This document shows positions 1 through 12,241 of a stretch of DNA of 64,000 nt, piece by piece. This stretch comes from Pyrus communis (taxonomy: Eukaryota > Streptophyta > Magnoliopsida > Rosales > Rosaceae). The notes under the pieces were generated by a model, which was not told where the DNA came from, searched no databases, and was given only the letters and a program-made list of their open reading frames with translations. Made by a program: the position numbers and the translations under genes. The DNA lies in assembly GCF_963583255.1 (NCBI RefSeq), contig NC_084813.1:17675799-17739798 (forward strand), given 5' to 3'. Every line of letters begins with the position of its first letter. Position 1 is the stretch's first letter.

Positions 1-822
1 AACTTATATTCATGAGTAGTTAAGATTGTTGGTCACAATTATGATAAGTGAATTCTTGGCATAAGTATCATGCGCTTTCATAGTTACGAATGCCTCGTCA
101 ACACCTATGATTTCCATAGAACCTAATGATCTTTGATTGTCTTTCTATCATGCGCTTTCATATAGAAAACTTTTAAGGAATAATTTGATTGCAATGCGCT
201 AATTCCATTCAATTCAATGACCTAAGGAAATTCTGAGAGTTAATTTAAGCGTACCTAATTAACTTGGGGTGTTGAGGTTCATAAATTCATCGAATAAGCA
301 ACTGGAGATTATTTTGTATGCAAGTATGCCATGTGTGGAGAAAAACCTCCTAGCCATCTCACCATCCATTTAATTCCACCAATTTCGTCAGAATCTGCCT
401 ATTTTACATATTTGTTTTGTTTGTTTGATTTTCGTCAAAAACCAAATCCCCAAGTGTCTTAGAGTGTCTAATTAGTTAGAATATGTTTTAGATTGTGTTT
501 TTGAGTGTTTTGATTCAAGTTGTTACCCAAATTCGTCCAAATTAGTGAAAGTGCTCAAAACTGCCCAGAAAGTGTTTTTAAGGCAGTTTTGAGTGTTTTG
601 GGGCTGTTTTGAGTCCTTTGGTTTGTTTTAGTGTTTTTATTGTTTAGTTTTGCATTCTTTGAGTCTAGTTTAGTGTTTTAACCTTTGTTTTACGTTTTTG
701 AGTCAGTTTCCAAGTGATTTAGCAATCCCTCCTAATCCCCGGTTTAGAACGATCCCTACTTATTTATATGCTACAATTGTCAAAAGAGGGTTAATTTGTG
801 TGTTAAGTTAATTTTCGCATCA
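1..822 (+). mobile_element. LTR of Ty3/gypsy-type element, 3' part
   Basis: The stretch ends in TTTTCGCATCA at 812-822, with the usual terminal CA of an LTR. Most of it aligns, in reverse complement, with 61861-62560 near the other end of the window, where the same LTR begins TGATAGGAGC at 63939. The 5' part lies outside the window, so a solo LTR and a flanking LTR cannot be told apart. No coding potential is seen. The sequence after 822 belongs to another retroelement, so this LTR was inserted into it. Confidence 0.7.
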
Positions 823-994
823 CCAAGTCATGGGTTGTATCCAAACAAATGACCTATTTGAACATAGTCAAGCATTCATAAATTATAGTGCAAACACTTG
901 GCACTTAACATCAAAATAAATGGTGCAATGTTGTAAACATCCGTACACAAAAAGTCCTTAAACACTTAATTAGTGCATGTAGGAAGGGAAGGCA

Positions 995-3307
995 CTACGA
1001 ATCGCCCTCATCTGAGGCCGAACTCTCATGCTGTGTCTCACCTCCATTGCCATCACCGCCATCCTCGGCATCTCCGGAACCATCCTCACCCTGCTGAGTC
1101 TGCTCATCAACAGTGGTGTTATCCTCAAACTCATCACCGCTACTGGGATCGAGTTCGAGGATGAATTATTCACCTTTTTGCTGATGTTCCTCAATCTCTG
1201 CACAGTACTTGTCAATAATACCTCCGCCATCATACCGATCAAGGATGGCCCTCCATTTCCTTTTCTCAAGCTGAACCTTTCGGGCATAATGAGGCCTGAT
1301 GACATGGCGGAAGGTCTGGGAGCATAAGAACTCGCGTACAGCAGTATCTCTCTCGATTAGGAGATTCTTCTTCAGCTCTTCAACCTCCATTTTGGCCTCG
1401 AAAGCCTCGAGGATAATTGCCTCCAACTGCTTCTTAAGTCGTAGGTTCTCACCATTCCGCCTTTTCAACCGCTCCATGGTTTGCTCCTTAAGCTGGACTG
1501 CCTCAGTCAAGGCTTTACTTATCTTCCTGGTGTCATCCATAAGTTACTTGTTCTCTTGAAGCTTCGCCTTACATCATTCAACCTCCCGCAGTTTATTATC
1601 ATACTCAATCATGACCTACGTGACAAGATGATCGTCAGTGCCAAGGGAAAACGAAAATAAAGAAGAAGAAAAAAGTAAGGAAATGATAAAGCAACACTTA
1701 CATAGGCAGATAGCCTCATCATTCGGTTATGATTTGATTAGTTCTCAACTAGTGGCTTAACGAGCTCGTCAACAATGGCTCGGCGCCCTGCAAGGCAATT
1801 ATTGACGAACCTAAAGCTATTCAGATGCATGGCAACCTTCAAATCCTTCCAGGGGATGCTACTAGCCTTTTCCTTGTACTTCCTCTTGCGGCTGGAGTCA
1901 AGGTCACATTCCTGGGCAGTGTACTCCATGACAGGAGGAAAAATAAGATCGATGTTAGAAGAGGAGGCAACAATTGCCTCTCATCTCCTGCAACTGTGGC
2001 AGCAGCACATCCAATAGCCTCAGCTTCGGCTCTCTTAGAGGCGGCAATCTTGAAGACCTCCTCTTAAGACTTAGGCTTAAGGACTAGCTTCACCCTATAC
2101 TTGCGAGCTCTCTTGTGAAACAAGATGTCGTTTACAGGAACTACCATGGTTTTTTTCCCTTTATTGGTGCTAGCCTCCCCTTATTTGCTCACCTTCTCCA
2201 CTGAACAAGGAAAATCAAAGTAAGGAATACAACTTTATAAAAAAAAAAGGGGGCAAACGTAGGATATGACTTCCTCGCTCGTCTCTGGCACTCGGACAAT
2301 AAGGGTTGGAAACCGTACTTTTGAAACAAGGGTCGTAGCTTGCTCAAGTGTCTATCCTCTTTTGGCACCCTTAACACTTTCTCTACATCGGCAAGCTCTT
2401 GTTTAGACAATTTGATAGCTTTCTTCGACACTACATAAGGCAAAGTGTTAGAAGCAAATAAAGATCACAACAAATAACAAAGTATGCAAACAATGGATGC
2501 ATTACAACCTACGGTCTGGAAGTGGGTTAAAATGTGCCATTCAGGCGTGGTACTTCTATCATGCTCCCAACCCTTGTAAAGGAAACACCAACGGTTTCTC
2601 CAAGTAGAATATGTTTTCCTCTTACCAAAGACTATTCGCTCATTCTCACTCCGACATGCACACTAAACATAGCCTGTCGACGACTTGGCCGGACGCATCT
2701 TATAACAATACCACCATTGAGCGAAGGAAGGCTCACCTAGACCACACTTCATCCAGATGATGTATGTCCCAATCAAAGTCTTCCATAGACTGGCATTGAG
2801 TTGTCCAGGCGCGTACCCCATGAAGGCAATCGTCTTTTGCAACCACGGATGCAAAGGCAACTTTACCCCCAACTTCTCTAATATTTGGGTATAGAACAGG
2901 ACATGACCTTTAGGCGGATCAGTAGGCAATTCTTCCTCGCGCACCAAGTGTATCCCTACGATGTTGGGTATACAACAAGACTTCCTTAAGGCCTCAAGCT
3001 GGCATTTACTATCTAGCAAGTTCTTACCTAAGTGGTCCGCTGTAAACTCGGAGCAAAATATGGGTATAGCATTAAGGATACCCGCCTCAACTACCGATGT
3101 ATAGGAAGTAGATGCACCAATATCTAAGGCTATGTCCATAAACTTATGCTCCTCACCCGCCTCTTCATCAGATGGAATGCATGTTTGGTGATCATGAGGG
3201 TTACCCAACATTTCCTCTTCATAAGACTTTAACGAAGACCTTGGCAGCTCGAACCTAGAGCCAGAACTAGAGGAACCCTTATCATTAAAACCTTTAGACC
3301 CTGACAT
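995..3307 (-). pseudogene. Antisense ORF of Tat-like element (plant 'putative gypsy-type transposon' domain)
   Basis: The 5' piece (3307 down to 2663, 214 aa) starts with a Ser/Gly-rich leader. It continues with a segment (VREEELPTDPPKGHVLFY, then HPWLQKTIAFMGYAPGQL) that I recognise as the 'putative plant transposon / gypsy type' domain found in many Rosaceae predicted proteins. Further pieces follow on the same strand at 2443-2189 and 1929-1738. A coiled-coil rich in Lys and Glu lies at 1540-1166. After a single TAA codon the reading continues in frame into a very acidic Asp/Glu/Gly tail that stops near 995. The gaps could be introns or decay, and I cannot tell which. Function is unknown. 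It is not a transposase in any demonstrated sense. Confidence 0.65.
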
Positions 3308-3679
3308 CTACAACAAACAGAAACACACACCTCTATTACTTATGGATGATTGACATCTAAAATACTCCTAAGTCATGATGGAAATTCAACTAAGTTCATC
3401 ATGTTCTTAGCTAAATGCATGGAAATTCAAACAGTTCAACAAGAATGGATACATTTGATCCAAAGAAAGGGCTACTAACCGAAGAATGACGTCAAGCATA
3501 GTCGAAACTCCTCTTAACCATAGAGTACTCTATCTTTAAAGATCACTACACAATGAGCAAATGAAAGTAAGGTAACAAGTGGAAACTCATCCTCCTTAAA
3601 TAGTCCAACAAGGGCAAAGAAATTAAAACTTAACCCATGAGAAAGCCCCACATGTCAAGCTTTAGGACTTCCACACAAG

Positions 3680-3830
3680 CTAGGAAAATAAAAAAAATTA
3701 AAAAAAATAAAAACCGAAATTAAAAAAAAAAACTATTTAGTAATTATTAATTAATTAATTAATTGTTAATTACTAATTAATTAATTAATAGTCAACTAAT
3801 CAATCGCTTAATAATTATTAATTAACTTTA
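3680..3830. repeat. AT-rich low-complexity tract
   Basis: Runs of A and repeated TTAATTAA words fill this interval between the antisense ORF promoter side and the tandem arrays. No gene is seen. Confidence 0.7.
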
Positions 3831-3888
3831 CGCATGGAGGTCAACAAAAGCTTCAACTCATAAGAGATAACTACAACATGTAGATTGT

Positions 3889-4832
3889 CTTCCACACTCT
3901 TCTTCAAGAGTGTGGACGCAAAAGCTTCCCAAGGAAGAGAGCTTCCCACACCCAAGGAAAAGAGCTTCCGACACCTAAGGGAGATAGCTTCCCACACCCA
4001 AGGGTATGAGATTCCCACATTAAAGGAAGAAAGCTTCCCACACCCAAGGAAGAGAGCTTCCCACACCCAAAGGCATAAGCTTCCCACACCCAAGGAAGAG
4101 AGCCTCCCACACCTAAGGAATAAAGCTTCCCACACCCAAGGAAGAGAGCTTCCCACACCCAAGGGTATGAGCTTCCCACACCCAAGGAAGAGAGCTTCCC
4201 ACACCCAAATTTAATAAGCCTTCCACACTCTTCTTCAAGAGTGTGGAAGCAAAATCTATTTATGTACTCTTCAAAAAAGTTTCAACCGAAAGCTTTAACA
4301 AAAAAACTCAAAAAGCCTTCCACACTCTTCTTCAAGAGTGTGGAAGCAAAGTCTATTTATGTGGTTCAAAAAGCTTCAACCGAAACTTTAACAAAAATTT
4401 CAAAAAGCCTTCCACACTCTTCTTCAAGAGCGTGGAAGCAAAATCTATTTATGTGGTTCAAAAAAGCTTTAACCGAAGGCTTCAATAAAAAATAAATAAA
4501 ATAAAAAAACAAAAAGCCTTCCACACTCTTCTTCAAGAGTGTGGAAGCAAAATCTATTTATGTGCTTCAACCAAAGGCTTCAATAAAAAAATAAAAAATA
4601 AAAAAAAGCCTACCACACTCTTCTTCAAGAGTGTGGAAGCAAAATCTATTTATGTGCTTCAAAAAGCTTGAATCGAAAGCTTTAACAAAAAATTAAAAAA
4701 GCCTTCCACACTCTTCTTCAAGAGTGTGGAAGCAAAATGTATTTATGTACTCTTCAAAAAAGCTTCAACTGAAAACTTTAACAAAAAAAAAATTCAAAAA
4801 GCCTTCCACACTATTCTTCAAGAGTGTGGAAG
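3889..4832. repeat. Dispersed array of eight hairpin units
   Basis: A 30-nt perfect or near-perfect palindrome (arms CTTCCACACTCTT and AAGAGTGTGGAAG, 4-nt loop CTTC) occurs near 3889, 4219, 4318, 4409, 4518, 4610, 4702 and 4802. From the second copy on it is spaced roughly 91-109 bp apart, and each hairpin is followed by CAAAATCTATTTATGTG-like sequence and an A-rich spacer. Variants in single arms occur (for example the arm change near 4430 and near 4812). It lies inside the retroelement, just before its right LTR. Confidence 0.85.
3915..4210. repeat. Tandem array, about 24-bp unit
   Basis: About twelve imperfect copies of a unit built on GCTTCCCACACCCAAGGAAG follow one another. Because the unit length is near a multiple of three, long apparent ORFs appear on both strands, rich in SFPHPRK-type or LGVGSS-type repeats. 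I take these ORFs as artefacts of the repeat. Confidence 0.85.
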
Positions 4833-4858
4833 CAGAATCTATTTATGTGCTTCAAAAA

Positions 4859-5180
4859 AGCTTCACCTACAAAGCTTCAACATACAAGCTTCACCAACAA
4901 AGCTTCAGCCTAAAAGCTTCACCTACAAAGTTTCAACCACAAAACTTCACCTACAAAGTTTCAACCTAAAAGCTTCACCTACAAAGCTTCAACCACAATG
5001 CTTCACCTACAAAGTTTCAACCTAAAAGCTTCACCTACAAAGCTTCAACATACAAGTTTCACCTACAACGCTTCAACTTACAAGCTTCACCTACAAAGCT
5101 TCACTTACAAAGCCTCACCTACAAAGCTTCACCTACAAAGTTCAACCAAAAAGTTTCACCTACAAAGCTTCAACCACTTA
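4859..5180. repeat. Tandem array, 13/26-bp unit
   Basis: About 25 imperfect copies of a 13-bp word AGCTTCACCTACA, alternating with AGCTTCAACC-type variants, give a 26-bp higher-order period in places. The apparent ORFs across it (rich in FTYKAS) are by-products of the period, which lets all frames stay open. Confidence 0.85.
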
Positions 5181-5403
5181 AGCTATGTATCCAAAGGAAA
5201 AAGCTTCAACCATTCAAGAATATCAAAGCAATTCCTTCCACAAAGGCACCTCCTTCAGCAACTCTCCTCGCCCGGAGACTTGGAGGACTCCTACTATGTG
5301 CAACTACACTTTAGTACTTAGAAGTTTCGTGATTACTCAGTAACTTGGATTCTGCAAGTCCCCAACCGAGAAGCTTTCCTCACTCGGGAACTTAAGGGAG
5401 CAC

Positions 5404-5926
5404 TGTTTGTACCATACATGACTAATCCCGAAACTACTGAGCACCGATCAACGTCATACCTCCAAGGACCCACTGAGGGGTTCATGCTGAGGCACCTCTG
5501 CCAAAGCATTAGAGTTTCCCTCCAACCAAGAGGCCAATCATAGCACGATATATGTCAACGTCAGAATAAAGCTTATAGAGTATCACATCGACCGTGGACA
5601 AAAGCTAAAAACTCTCCTCAACTATAAAAGGAGAGCATTCTCCTACAATCAATCCCTAATGTCATACTTAAACTAGTCATTAGAACCCACTAATGATAAT
5701 TATGCTTAAACTTATGTATTTGTGTAAACCCTTCACTATTAATGAGAACTCCTCTACTCTGTGGACGTAGCCAGACTTAGGGTGAACCAGGTACGTCTTG
5801 TGTTTGCTTCCCTACCTCTACCTCTTTACACATCATCATCACTAGGTGACCGGAGCAACCAAGCGAAGGTCACAAACTTGACACTTTCTGTTGTGCCAAA
5901 ATCCTCGCTGATTTTGTGCATCAACA
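5404..5926 (+). mobile_element. Right LTR of the Tat-like element
   Basis: A 523-bp LTR runs from TGTTTGTACC at 5404 to GTGCATCAACA at 5926, with TG...CA ends and a purine-rich AAGGGAGCAC just before it as a candidate polypurine tract. A TATA-like motif (CTATAAAAGG near 5622) and a later AATGAGAAC transcript-like region fit a promoter-bearing LTR in + orientation. The partner LTR is not visible. Confidence 0.65.
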
Positions 5927-6557
5927 AAACGTTTTTTAAGTTTTAGTTTAGGGGTGTGGTTGGAGGTGTTAGTAAAGTGATTGGAGAGCTTGAGTTCTTA
6001 TAAATCTCAACAAGAGAATTGCTTGCAATGTAGCTTGGAACTTGAGTTTACCTATCCTTTCATTTCAATAACCCTCTCCCTAAGCCTCATTACATCCAAT
6101 AAAAGTCCTCTTGATTTAAGTTTTGCAATTATGATTGTGGAGATGAGATCTTTATGCAAGCTTATGGTAGATCTTTCACATTTGATTCTTTGAGAGAAAC
6201 ACGTTAAACTAAACATATGTGTGATTGAGTGTATATCCCGTGAGAAGGTCACTAGTTTGCATGTGGTGTTTTAAAAAAAAAACTTAAAATTGCATTAGCA
6301 TGGCTATTACACACACTACACTTCAAGGATGATTAAAAGGTTACTGCTAACATTTGAATAAGGAAGATGAGCTTGGATTAGCTTGTTTGGTGCTAGCTAA
6401 GGCTCTTGATGATTTGTTTTCTTGAATGAAATTCTATAAGGGTCACATAGGGGGAAGCTAATGTTTTTCATGTTGCCACTTTTTCATTTTTTTTTTTTAT
6501 TTTTTTTTTTTGTTTTTTTGTGCTTGAGGACTAGCAAAAGCTAAGTGTGGGGGTATT
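5927..6557 (+). mobile_element. 3' internal end and polypurine tract of another gypsy element
   Basis: Non-coding sequence ends with CTAAGTGTGGGGGTAT at 6541-6556, directly before a TGATAAGC LTR start. This 'aagtgtgggggta' tract is a familiar polypurine tract of plant Ty3/gypsy elements. The rest of the element was displaced or lost where the 5404-5926 LTR abuts it. No protein domain is recognised. Confidence 0.6.
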
Positions 6558-8258
6558 TGATAAGCTCATATTTATATATATTTTACATCAAATTAACTTG
6601 TCTTTTCTTAGTTAGTTCCATATATTTTTTATCTATTTACTTTATTTTTTTGTTTTGTAGGATTTGTCAAGCAAAGAAAAGAAAAATAGCACAAGTGGGA
6701 TTTTAAGTAACAAATTCGTCAAAATTGCCTGTGCAGATCGGCTGACTTTGGAAGCAAGTTTTGGAAACCTCAGAATGAATTAAAGAATGAACCTTATATG
6801 CTTGGAAAGATACGGATGTCTATTTTCTGGATCATTTCGCGGATTATTAATATCATTTTTCTAGAAGAAGTTATGGCTGTTTTAACACTGAAAGGTTCAC
6901 AAGAGACTGAGCAGTTTGTAACTTCAATGAAAGCAATAAACCCAATAAATGTAGCAGCCAAAACTGATGCAGCCAAGAACAAGCTAGCTGAGACCTATTC
7001 AAATATCAGAGGAAATGGAAATAAAGATGAGGATTAAGTGGGAGTAATTGGCATAAAGGCTACCCAAAGAGTTACAATTGTTTTACCATTTCCTCCCACT
7101 TATTGTCATTGCTAAATGGCTTTTAGTGGGTGAGTTAAGGAGAAGAAAATGGGGCAAGTTAAAAAGGGAAAAAGGCTACAGGTTGCAGCAGCAAGGTGGA
7201 AGGATAAAAAAAAATAGAACAAAAATAAAAAGGAAAAACAAAAGGGGAGTTGATAGAAAGCAATAGAGGAAGAAAGGAGGAAATCTTGGCATTCTCTTCT
7301 TTCGGTTTTATCTTCTCAAACTCATGTCTTTTTTTTTGTTTTATTTGAGAATTATGTGTAACTAAATTTTTAGTAGTTAGGGGCTGTTTTGAGGCCCCAA
7401 ATATGATTGCAAGTTTGTTATGACATTTCGTTTGAATTACTTTTATGAATGGATGAAAATTGGTACACTACTTATGTCAGTGATGAATTCATTATGTGTT
7501 TTCTACGGATGCATACTTAGTAAGCATATCTAGGATTCTAATGCTATGAATATGTGTGTGCCTACCCTTGTCGAATGAGGACCTACATATGTTCTAGAGT
7601 AGTACTTGTTAATTGCGATTAACATGTGAACCAATTTCTAGGATAAGTAAGACAATGCTAGTACTTACGACGCCTTGTGATGACTCAAATTCTTTTCATT
7701 CTTAATGATTTCTACTGGTTAAATCTATGAACACACCATTCTAGATTGCATGCTAGGAACTAAGTTAAGTTGGAAACGTGATTCTCTTAACATACTACAT
7801 AAGAAAGAGTAATAGGTTGAGTTCTAACATTGAGCCAACTTGAGCATCTTCATCTAGAAATAAAAGGAATTTGAATGAAACATAACATGTTTGTATGATT
7901 ATTTGGTAGTGGATCACAATTCCCCTAACTCGTTTTTCTTAATTTGTGAACTACTTAAAATCTGTTTCTGTCCTGTTTTTGTTCGACTTAATTTAAATAG
8001 CAAATCAACTCCAAAAATCCCAAAAATTTGTGTGAGTGTAGTTCTGTGTGTCTAGTGTTTCATTTAAAATTTCGTTGACTTTAGCTAAGTGTAAGTCGGT
8101 CTAATAATTATTTTTCGGTGGCTGGTCAGTAGGGACAGCAAACCAGTTTTTGTGACATTTTAAGTAGTTAGATAAAACAATCTTCTATGGGAAAGACCTT
8201 TATTTTCATATGCTACAATTGACAAATCTTAGTGTTAATAAGGAAAATCAATAGGACA
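6558..8258 (+). mobile_element. Long LTR (about 1.7 kb), Ty3/gypsy
   Basis: The LTR starts TGATAAGCTC right after the polypurine tract. The right end is placed at AATAGGACA (about 8258) by analogy with the usual CATATGCTACAATTGAC...CA ending of such LTRs, so it is uncertain by tens of bases. Small ORFs inside are short and unrecognised. No second LTR is in the window. Confidence 0.55.
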
Positions 8259-8409
8259 TTTGTGTGCTACTTTGTGGTGTGCTTTTAATCCTACCAGTTC
8301 GAACCTCGTTGATGGCTAATCTAACATCTAATCTAGCAATATCTATTGTTTGACAAAAAAAGTAAAAAAAAATCGTTTGTTAAGAAAAATAATAATAAAA
8401 AGAGAAAGG

Positions 8410-9869
8410 TTTACAACCCAATATCGTCTCTGGACACTCTTTTCCTTGAAAACCCTTATCTAAAGTTTATAATGCTGTGGACGCCCATCTTTGTTTGTGA
8501 ATATTTCAAAACTAACCCTACAAACAATTTTGTTTGTTTTAAACAAAAAATAAAAGATTAATTCCATCAAAATGATCGGATAAAAAATTGGGGTTTACGG
8601 TTCATATAAAAAAATTAGGGTTTAGAGTTAATATCAAAATTATATGTTTCCTCTAATTGGAGAGAAAGAATGAGAGATAGACTAGGAAGAAAAATGAATG
8701 AGATAAAAAACAAGAACATATAGCTAGGGACTAGGGAGTTATCAAATGCTGTGCTAGTTAAGTGGTGCGCTACAACAATATGTTTACCAGAAGAAAGCAG
8801 AAAAAAAAAACTGAGGCACAAAACTACTAAGGAAACCACATGTTTACATGACACTAATTTAAGTACCGCATGATGCATAATTCATCCGATACATAATTTG
8901 TTGGTCTTATTTTCTCCCCCCTTAAAATTTATCCTGCCATTCAACTAAGGTTACTAGAGGAGGATTATAAAAAGACTGGAGAGGTTTTTGTGTAGTTAGG
9001 GCATTCGAATTGGAAGTGGTGTGAGAGGAGAGTGAGACTAAAAGTAGGCCAGGTTAACGTGATAAAATCAGTGTGGAAGTCAGACTTGTGGTTAGAGGGA
9101 GACTGAAATACTTCTGTGTGTCTTCCCGACCTCAAAAAAGGTGGATAACCGTGGATTGTCTTCAGTTGTCCCTATTTTTTGAAAAAAAAAAAAATGATAA
9201 AATCAGGGTTTGGGTAGGAGAAGAGTTTTTTGTGTCTTGAATTGTTCGGTCGGATCTTAGAATTTCTCGTAGGAGTGACGTTACGTTGCTGACAGGAAAG
9301 GTTGATTGAATTGGAACTTGAAATGTTTTAGTGACATTATTGAAAATGTTAGGTGATGATATGTCATTTCTTATTCTTTTTCCCTCTGTATTGTCGATAT
9401 GGTGGTTGATATCGATCATATGATCGTTAACCTGTTTTTTTCCGATAAATTGATGAAATAATTGAAACATAAAAAAACATGGTGAAATTTGAATAAATAT
9501 GTTGTGCAAAGAAAACATTGAACGAACAATAATTGAGTGCGATGGGGCAATTATATATTCCCAATACCTTTGAATTTGGTGCATGTGATTCAGCAGGACT
9601 TGGATGCAGGAGAAGGCTCGTATTTTTGGAAGCCTTGGTATATATATCGACAAACTTCCAAAATCCATAAGAAAGTTGTACGTGTTGCATGTATCTTGCA
9701 TGTGGTACTTGACGTTGATATTTTTTTTTGAAAGCCTTGACGTTGATATTTTGTTCCTACTAATATCTTGCAAACGAATGCACTACAGCCTACCCAATCA
9801 TGTGAACCTGCAAACACGCTATTATCAACAAATATATGGACATAATAGCCACAGACAAGAGAGAGGAAC

Positions 9870-9872
<3 letters not shown>
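8410..9872. other. Non-coding duplicated stretch
   Basis: No gene is supported here. The interval holds T- and A-rich runs and AT-rich sequence that is matched in copy B at 29970-30520, 36752-36949 and 38445-39060. Short ORFs on either strand are not conserved between the two copies. Confidence 0.6.

Positions 9873-9912
<40 letters not shown>
9873..9912. repeat. (AT)n microsatellite
   Basis: About 20 TA dinucleotides. The same microsatellite exists in copy B at 39064-39084, directly before the start of the CACTA remnant, so it marks the left boundary of the CACTA insertion. Confidence 0.9.
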
Positions 9913-9913
<1 letters not shown>

Positions 9914-12241
9914 CTTGTCCGACGAAATATTGCTCGACGAACGATGGCAAATAGTCTTATCCGACGGAATACAAATGTTTGCAGGGCAAATACAGTCCAC
10001 GTTTTGGTTTATGCAGAGGCTTTTGATCGGCGAACAAAGTTAGACGAGTACGGCTTCCATCGTCGGGTAAAGTTTTCGCCCCAAGAGAGAACTTGGCATG
10101 TAAACCGGCAACCTTTACGCGACAAACCTCCCAACTTTCGTCATGCAAAGGTATATGTTATAATTAGGGCTTAGGGTTTATATTTATAAGGAAAAATATA
10201 ATATTTCGTCTGGCAAAGGTAAAAGACATGATAGGCATATTTAATTCCTTCAATGACTTTTGCTGTCTACAAAATTAATTTCAACAGTCCAGCCGTTAAA
10301 CTTGTTTGTTTAACTAAATCATTTTGCTGACAAAGCAAAATTTTGTCAGCACAAGAGTTCTTTCCCAATGAAAATTTTAATTTATCGGCTTATAGTCGTT
10401 GAACCTGTGCCGACTATAAATCTGTCGGCACAAAATATTTGTATCGACGAATAAACTGACAGTCACAAAAGCATGCAAGTTTGTTGTCTCTGACAATTAA
10501 AAGAAGGGCACAGACTAAATCATTCTCGCGCCTTCTCGTTTTTGGTCTTTTGATTCACCCACTTCTCCTTCTTTTTTTTCGATAAATTCCCCCTTAGTTT
10601 TATAACCGCTGTATTTTGTTGGTAAAATAAAAAGAGAAAACATTGTATTTTCATTCAACCCTAATATTTTGGATAGCCCACCCCATCCCTTTCTCTTTGA
10701 CTTCGTAACGCTCTACTCTCCATCGATCTTACTCCATTTGCTCGCCGTCGCTCCATATGCTCGTCATCGTCGTCGATTTGTCTAATTGCATCACCGTCGA
10801 TTCATCTGCTCGCATCACCGTCACTCCGTCTGCTCTCCGTCACCGTCGAAGTGCCCGACTATTCTAGTTCCGAAATCTCCAATGCAAAGTGCTTCTCTGC
10901 GTTTAGTTCTCTAAAACCTTGGGTATGTTCTCAATCTCTATCTACCCTATCTTTCCCCTTAGTTTTTTGTTTAGTCTCTATTTTATGGTGCTTTTCTTAG
11001 TTTTGTTCGACCACTGTAATTTTGAGGGATTTTAGTTAATGAATTTGGTTGAGAATCTCATTTAGGTTTGTAGTTTCTTCTGGGTTCCTTACATTTGAGG
11101 ATGATTAATCCACTTTCTAAATTTTATGTACTTTTAACTTTGATTTTGGAAAACTGCAATCAAAATGTAGTTATGGTTACGTAGTTATAATCAATTATAA
11201 GTGTTTGCATCACATCAATCAATACCTCTGTGTAACCAATTGAATTTAAGGTCAGCTTTTACTAAAAGCTTGTATTATACTATGTACGAGTAACAGTTCT
11301 AAGAAGATCAACTTAAATGCTTCCCCCTAATTATAACAGTAGAGCAATTTTTTTAGGCATTATTGCAAGAAGAGTTCATCTTCTCCTGATCTACTTTGGT
11401 TTTAAAATGTTACTTTATGGTGCCTATATAACTTATTTTTGGATTGTTGGAATAACATTTGAACTTGGTAAATGTTGGAATTCTGTATATGTAGCTGTTT
11501 TTGCTTCATTAATCAATAGTTGGTAATTATTACACTTGTGGTTAACTTCTGAAATTTCCACTTTCTATTAATATGTATGAGTTAGCAGGAAAAGTTTTAT
11601 CCATACTCGGTGTTTTTTAATGGAAACATAATATTCCTAGGATCATATATCAGTTATTAGGCCATAACTTGTTGATACTACCTAGGGTGCTTTGACTGAT
11701 ATGATTTTGAAGTTTTGTGCTATTCGATATTATGATAAATAGTTAAGGTGTACTTTCAGAATTCTAGTTAAAGGTTTTGTACTGGATTGAAGACATCATG
11801 TTGGTTTTCAAGTTGTCTTGTATGGCTACTCAGTAATTGACAGGTGAATTTTTCACTCGAGGCCACTTGTAGGACTTTAATTAGTGAAATTTACATGTTG
11901 TACTACTAATGTACTGATTCTAGTGGTAATCATGATTTAAATTATTGGTTGTGAATCTTGTGATTCAAGTGAAGTACTCTTGGTTGATGAATTCTTCCTT
12001 CTTATTGGTATGGCTCCAACAAATTTCTTTGCATCAATTTCTAGATATACAAGAGATGAGAACTTTTGCATGCCGTTTTTCTGGCCAAGATCTGAGACCC
12101 TTTTGGCATGTGTTCGTATGCTATAGTTTCAGGTGTTGTTGGATCATTCAAAGTGTTGTTTGCAAAATCTATGTAAGTTAGTTTTGCAAGATAGTTTTCT
12201 TTGTGTAATCCAAGAGGTGAAATCATGCAATTCCCTTATTG

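Larger units (their letters stand above)
823..5403 (+). mobile_element. Internal region of a Tat-like Ty3/gypsy element
   Basis: This is the internal part of a retroelement whose right LTR is 5404-5926. It holds an antisense ORF (995-3307) and then three tandem arrays (3915-5180). No gag, protease, RT or integrase is seen. The arrangement matches the better-bounded element at 12242-19583, which also has an antisense ORF just left of its 3' LTR. Tat-lineage gypsy elements of plants are known to carry extra ORFs between pol and the 3' LTR, sometimes antisense. The left LTR is not in the window or has been lost. Confidence 0.6.

Noticed and set aside
3818..5321. Several ORFs of 80-130 aa rich in repeated residues
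   Set aside because: They follow the period of tandem arrays and stay open in several frames at once. No start context or domain.
8259..8345. Possible SINE (CCAGTTCGAACCTCG resembles a B box, A-rich end)
   Set aside because: No target duplication or A box could be found, and the 5' side adjoins an LTR end. Not enough for a feature.
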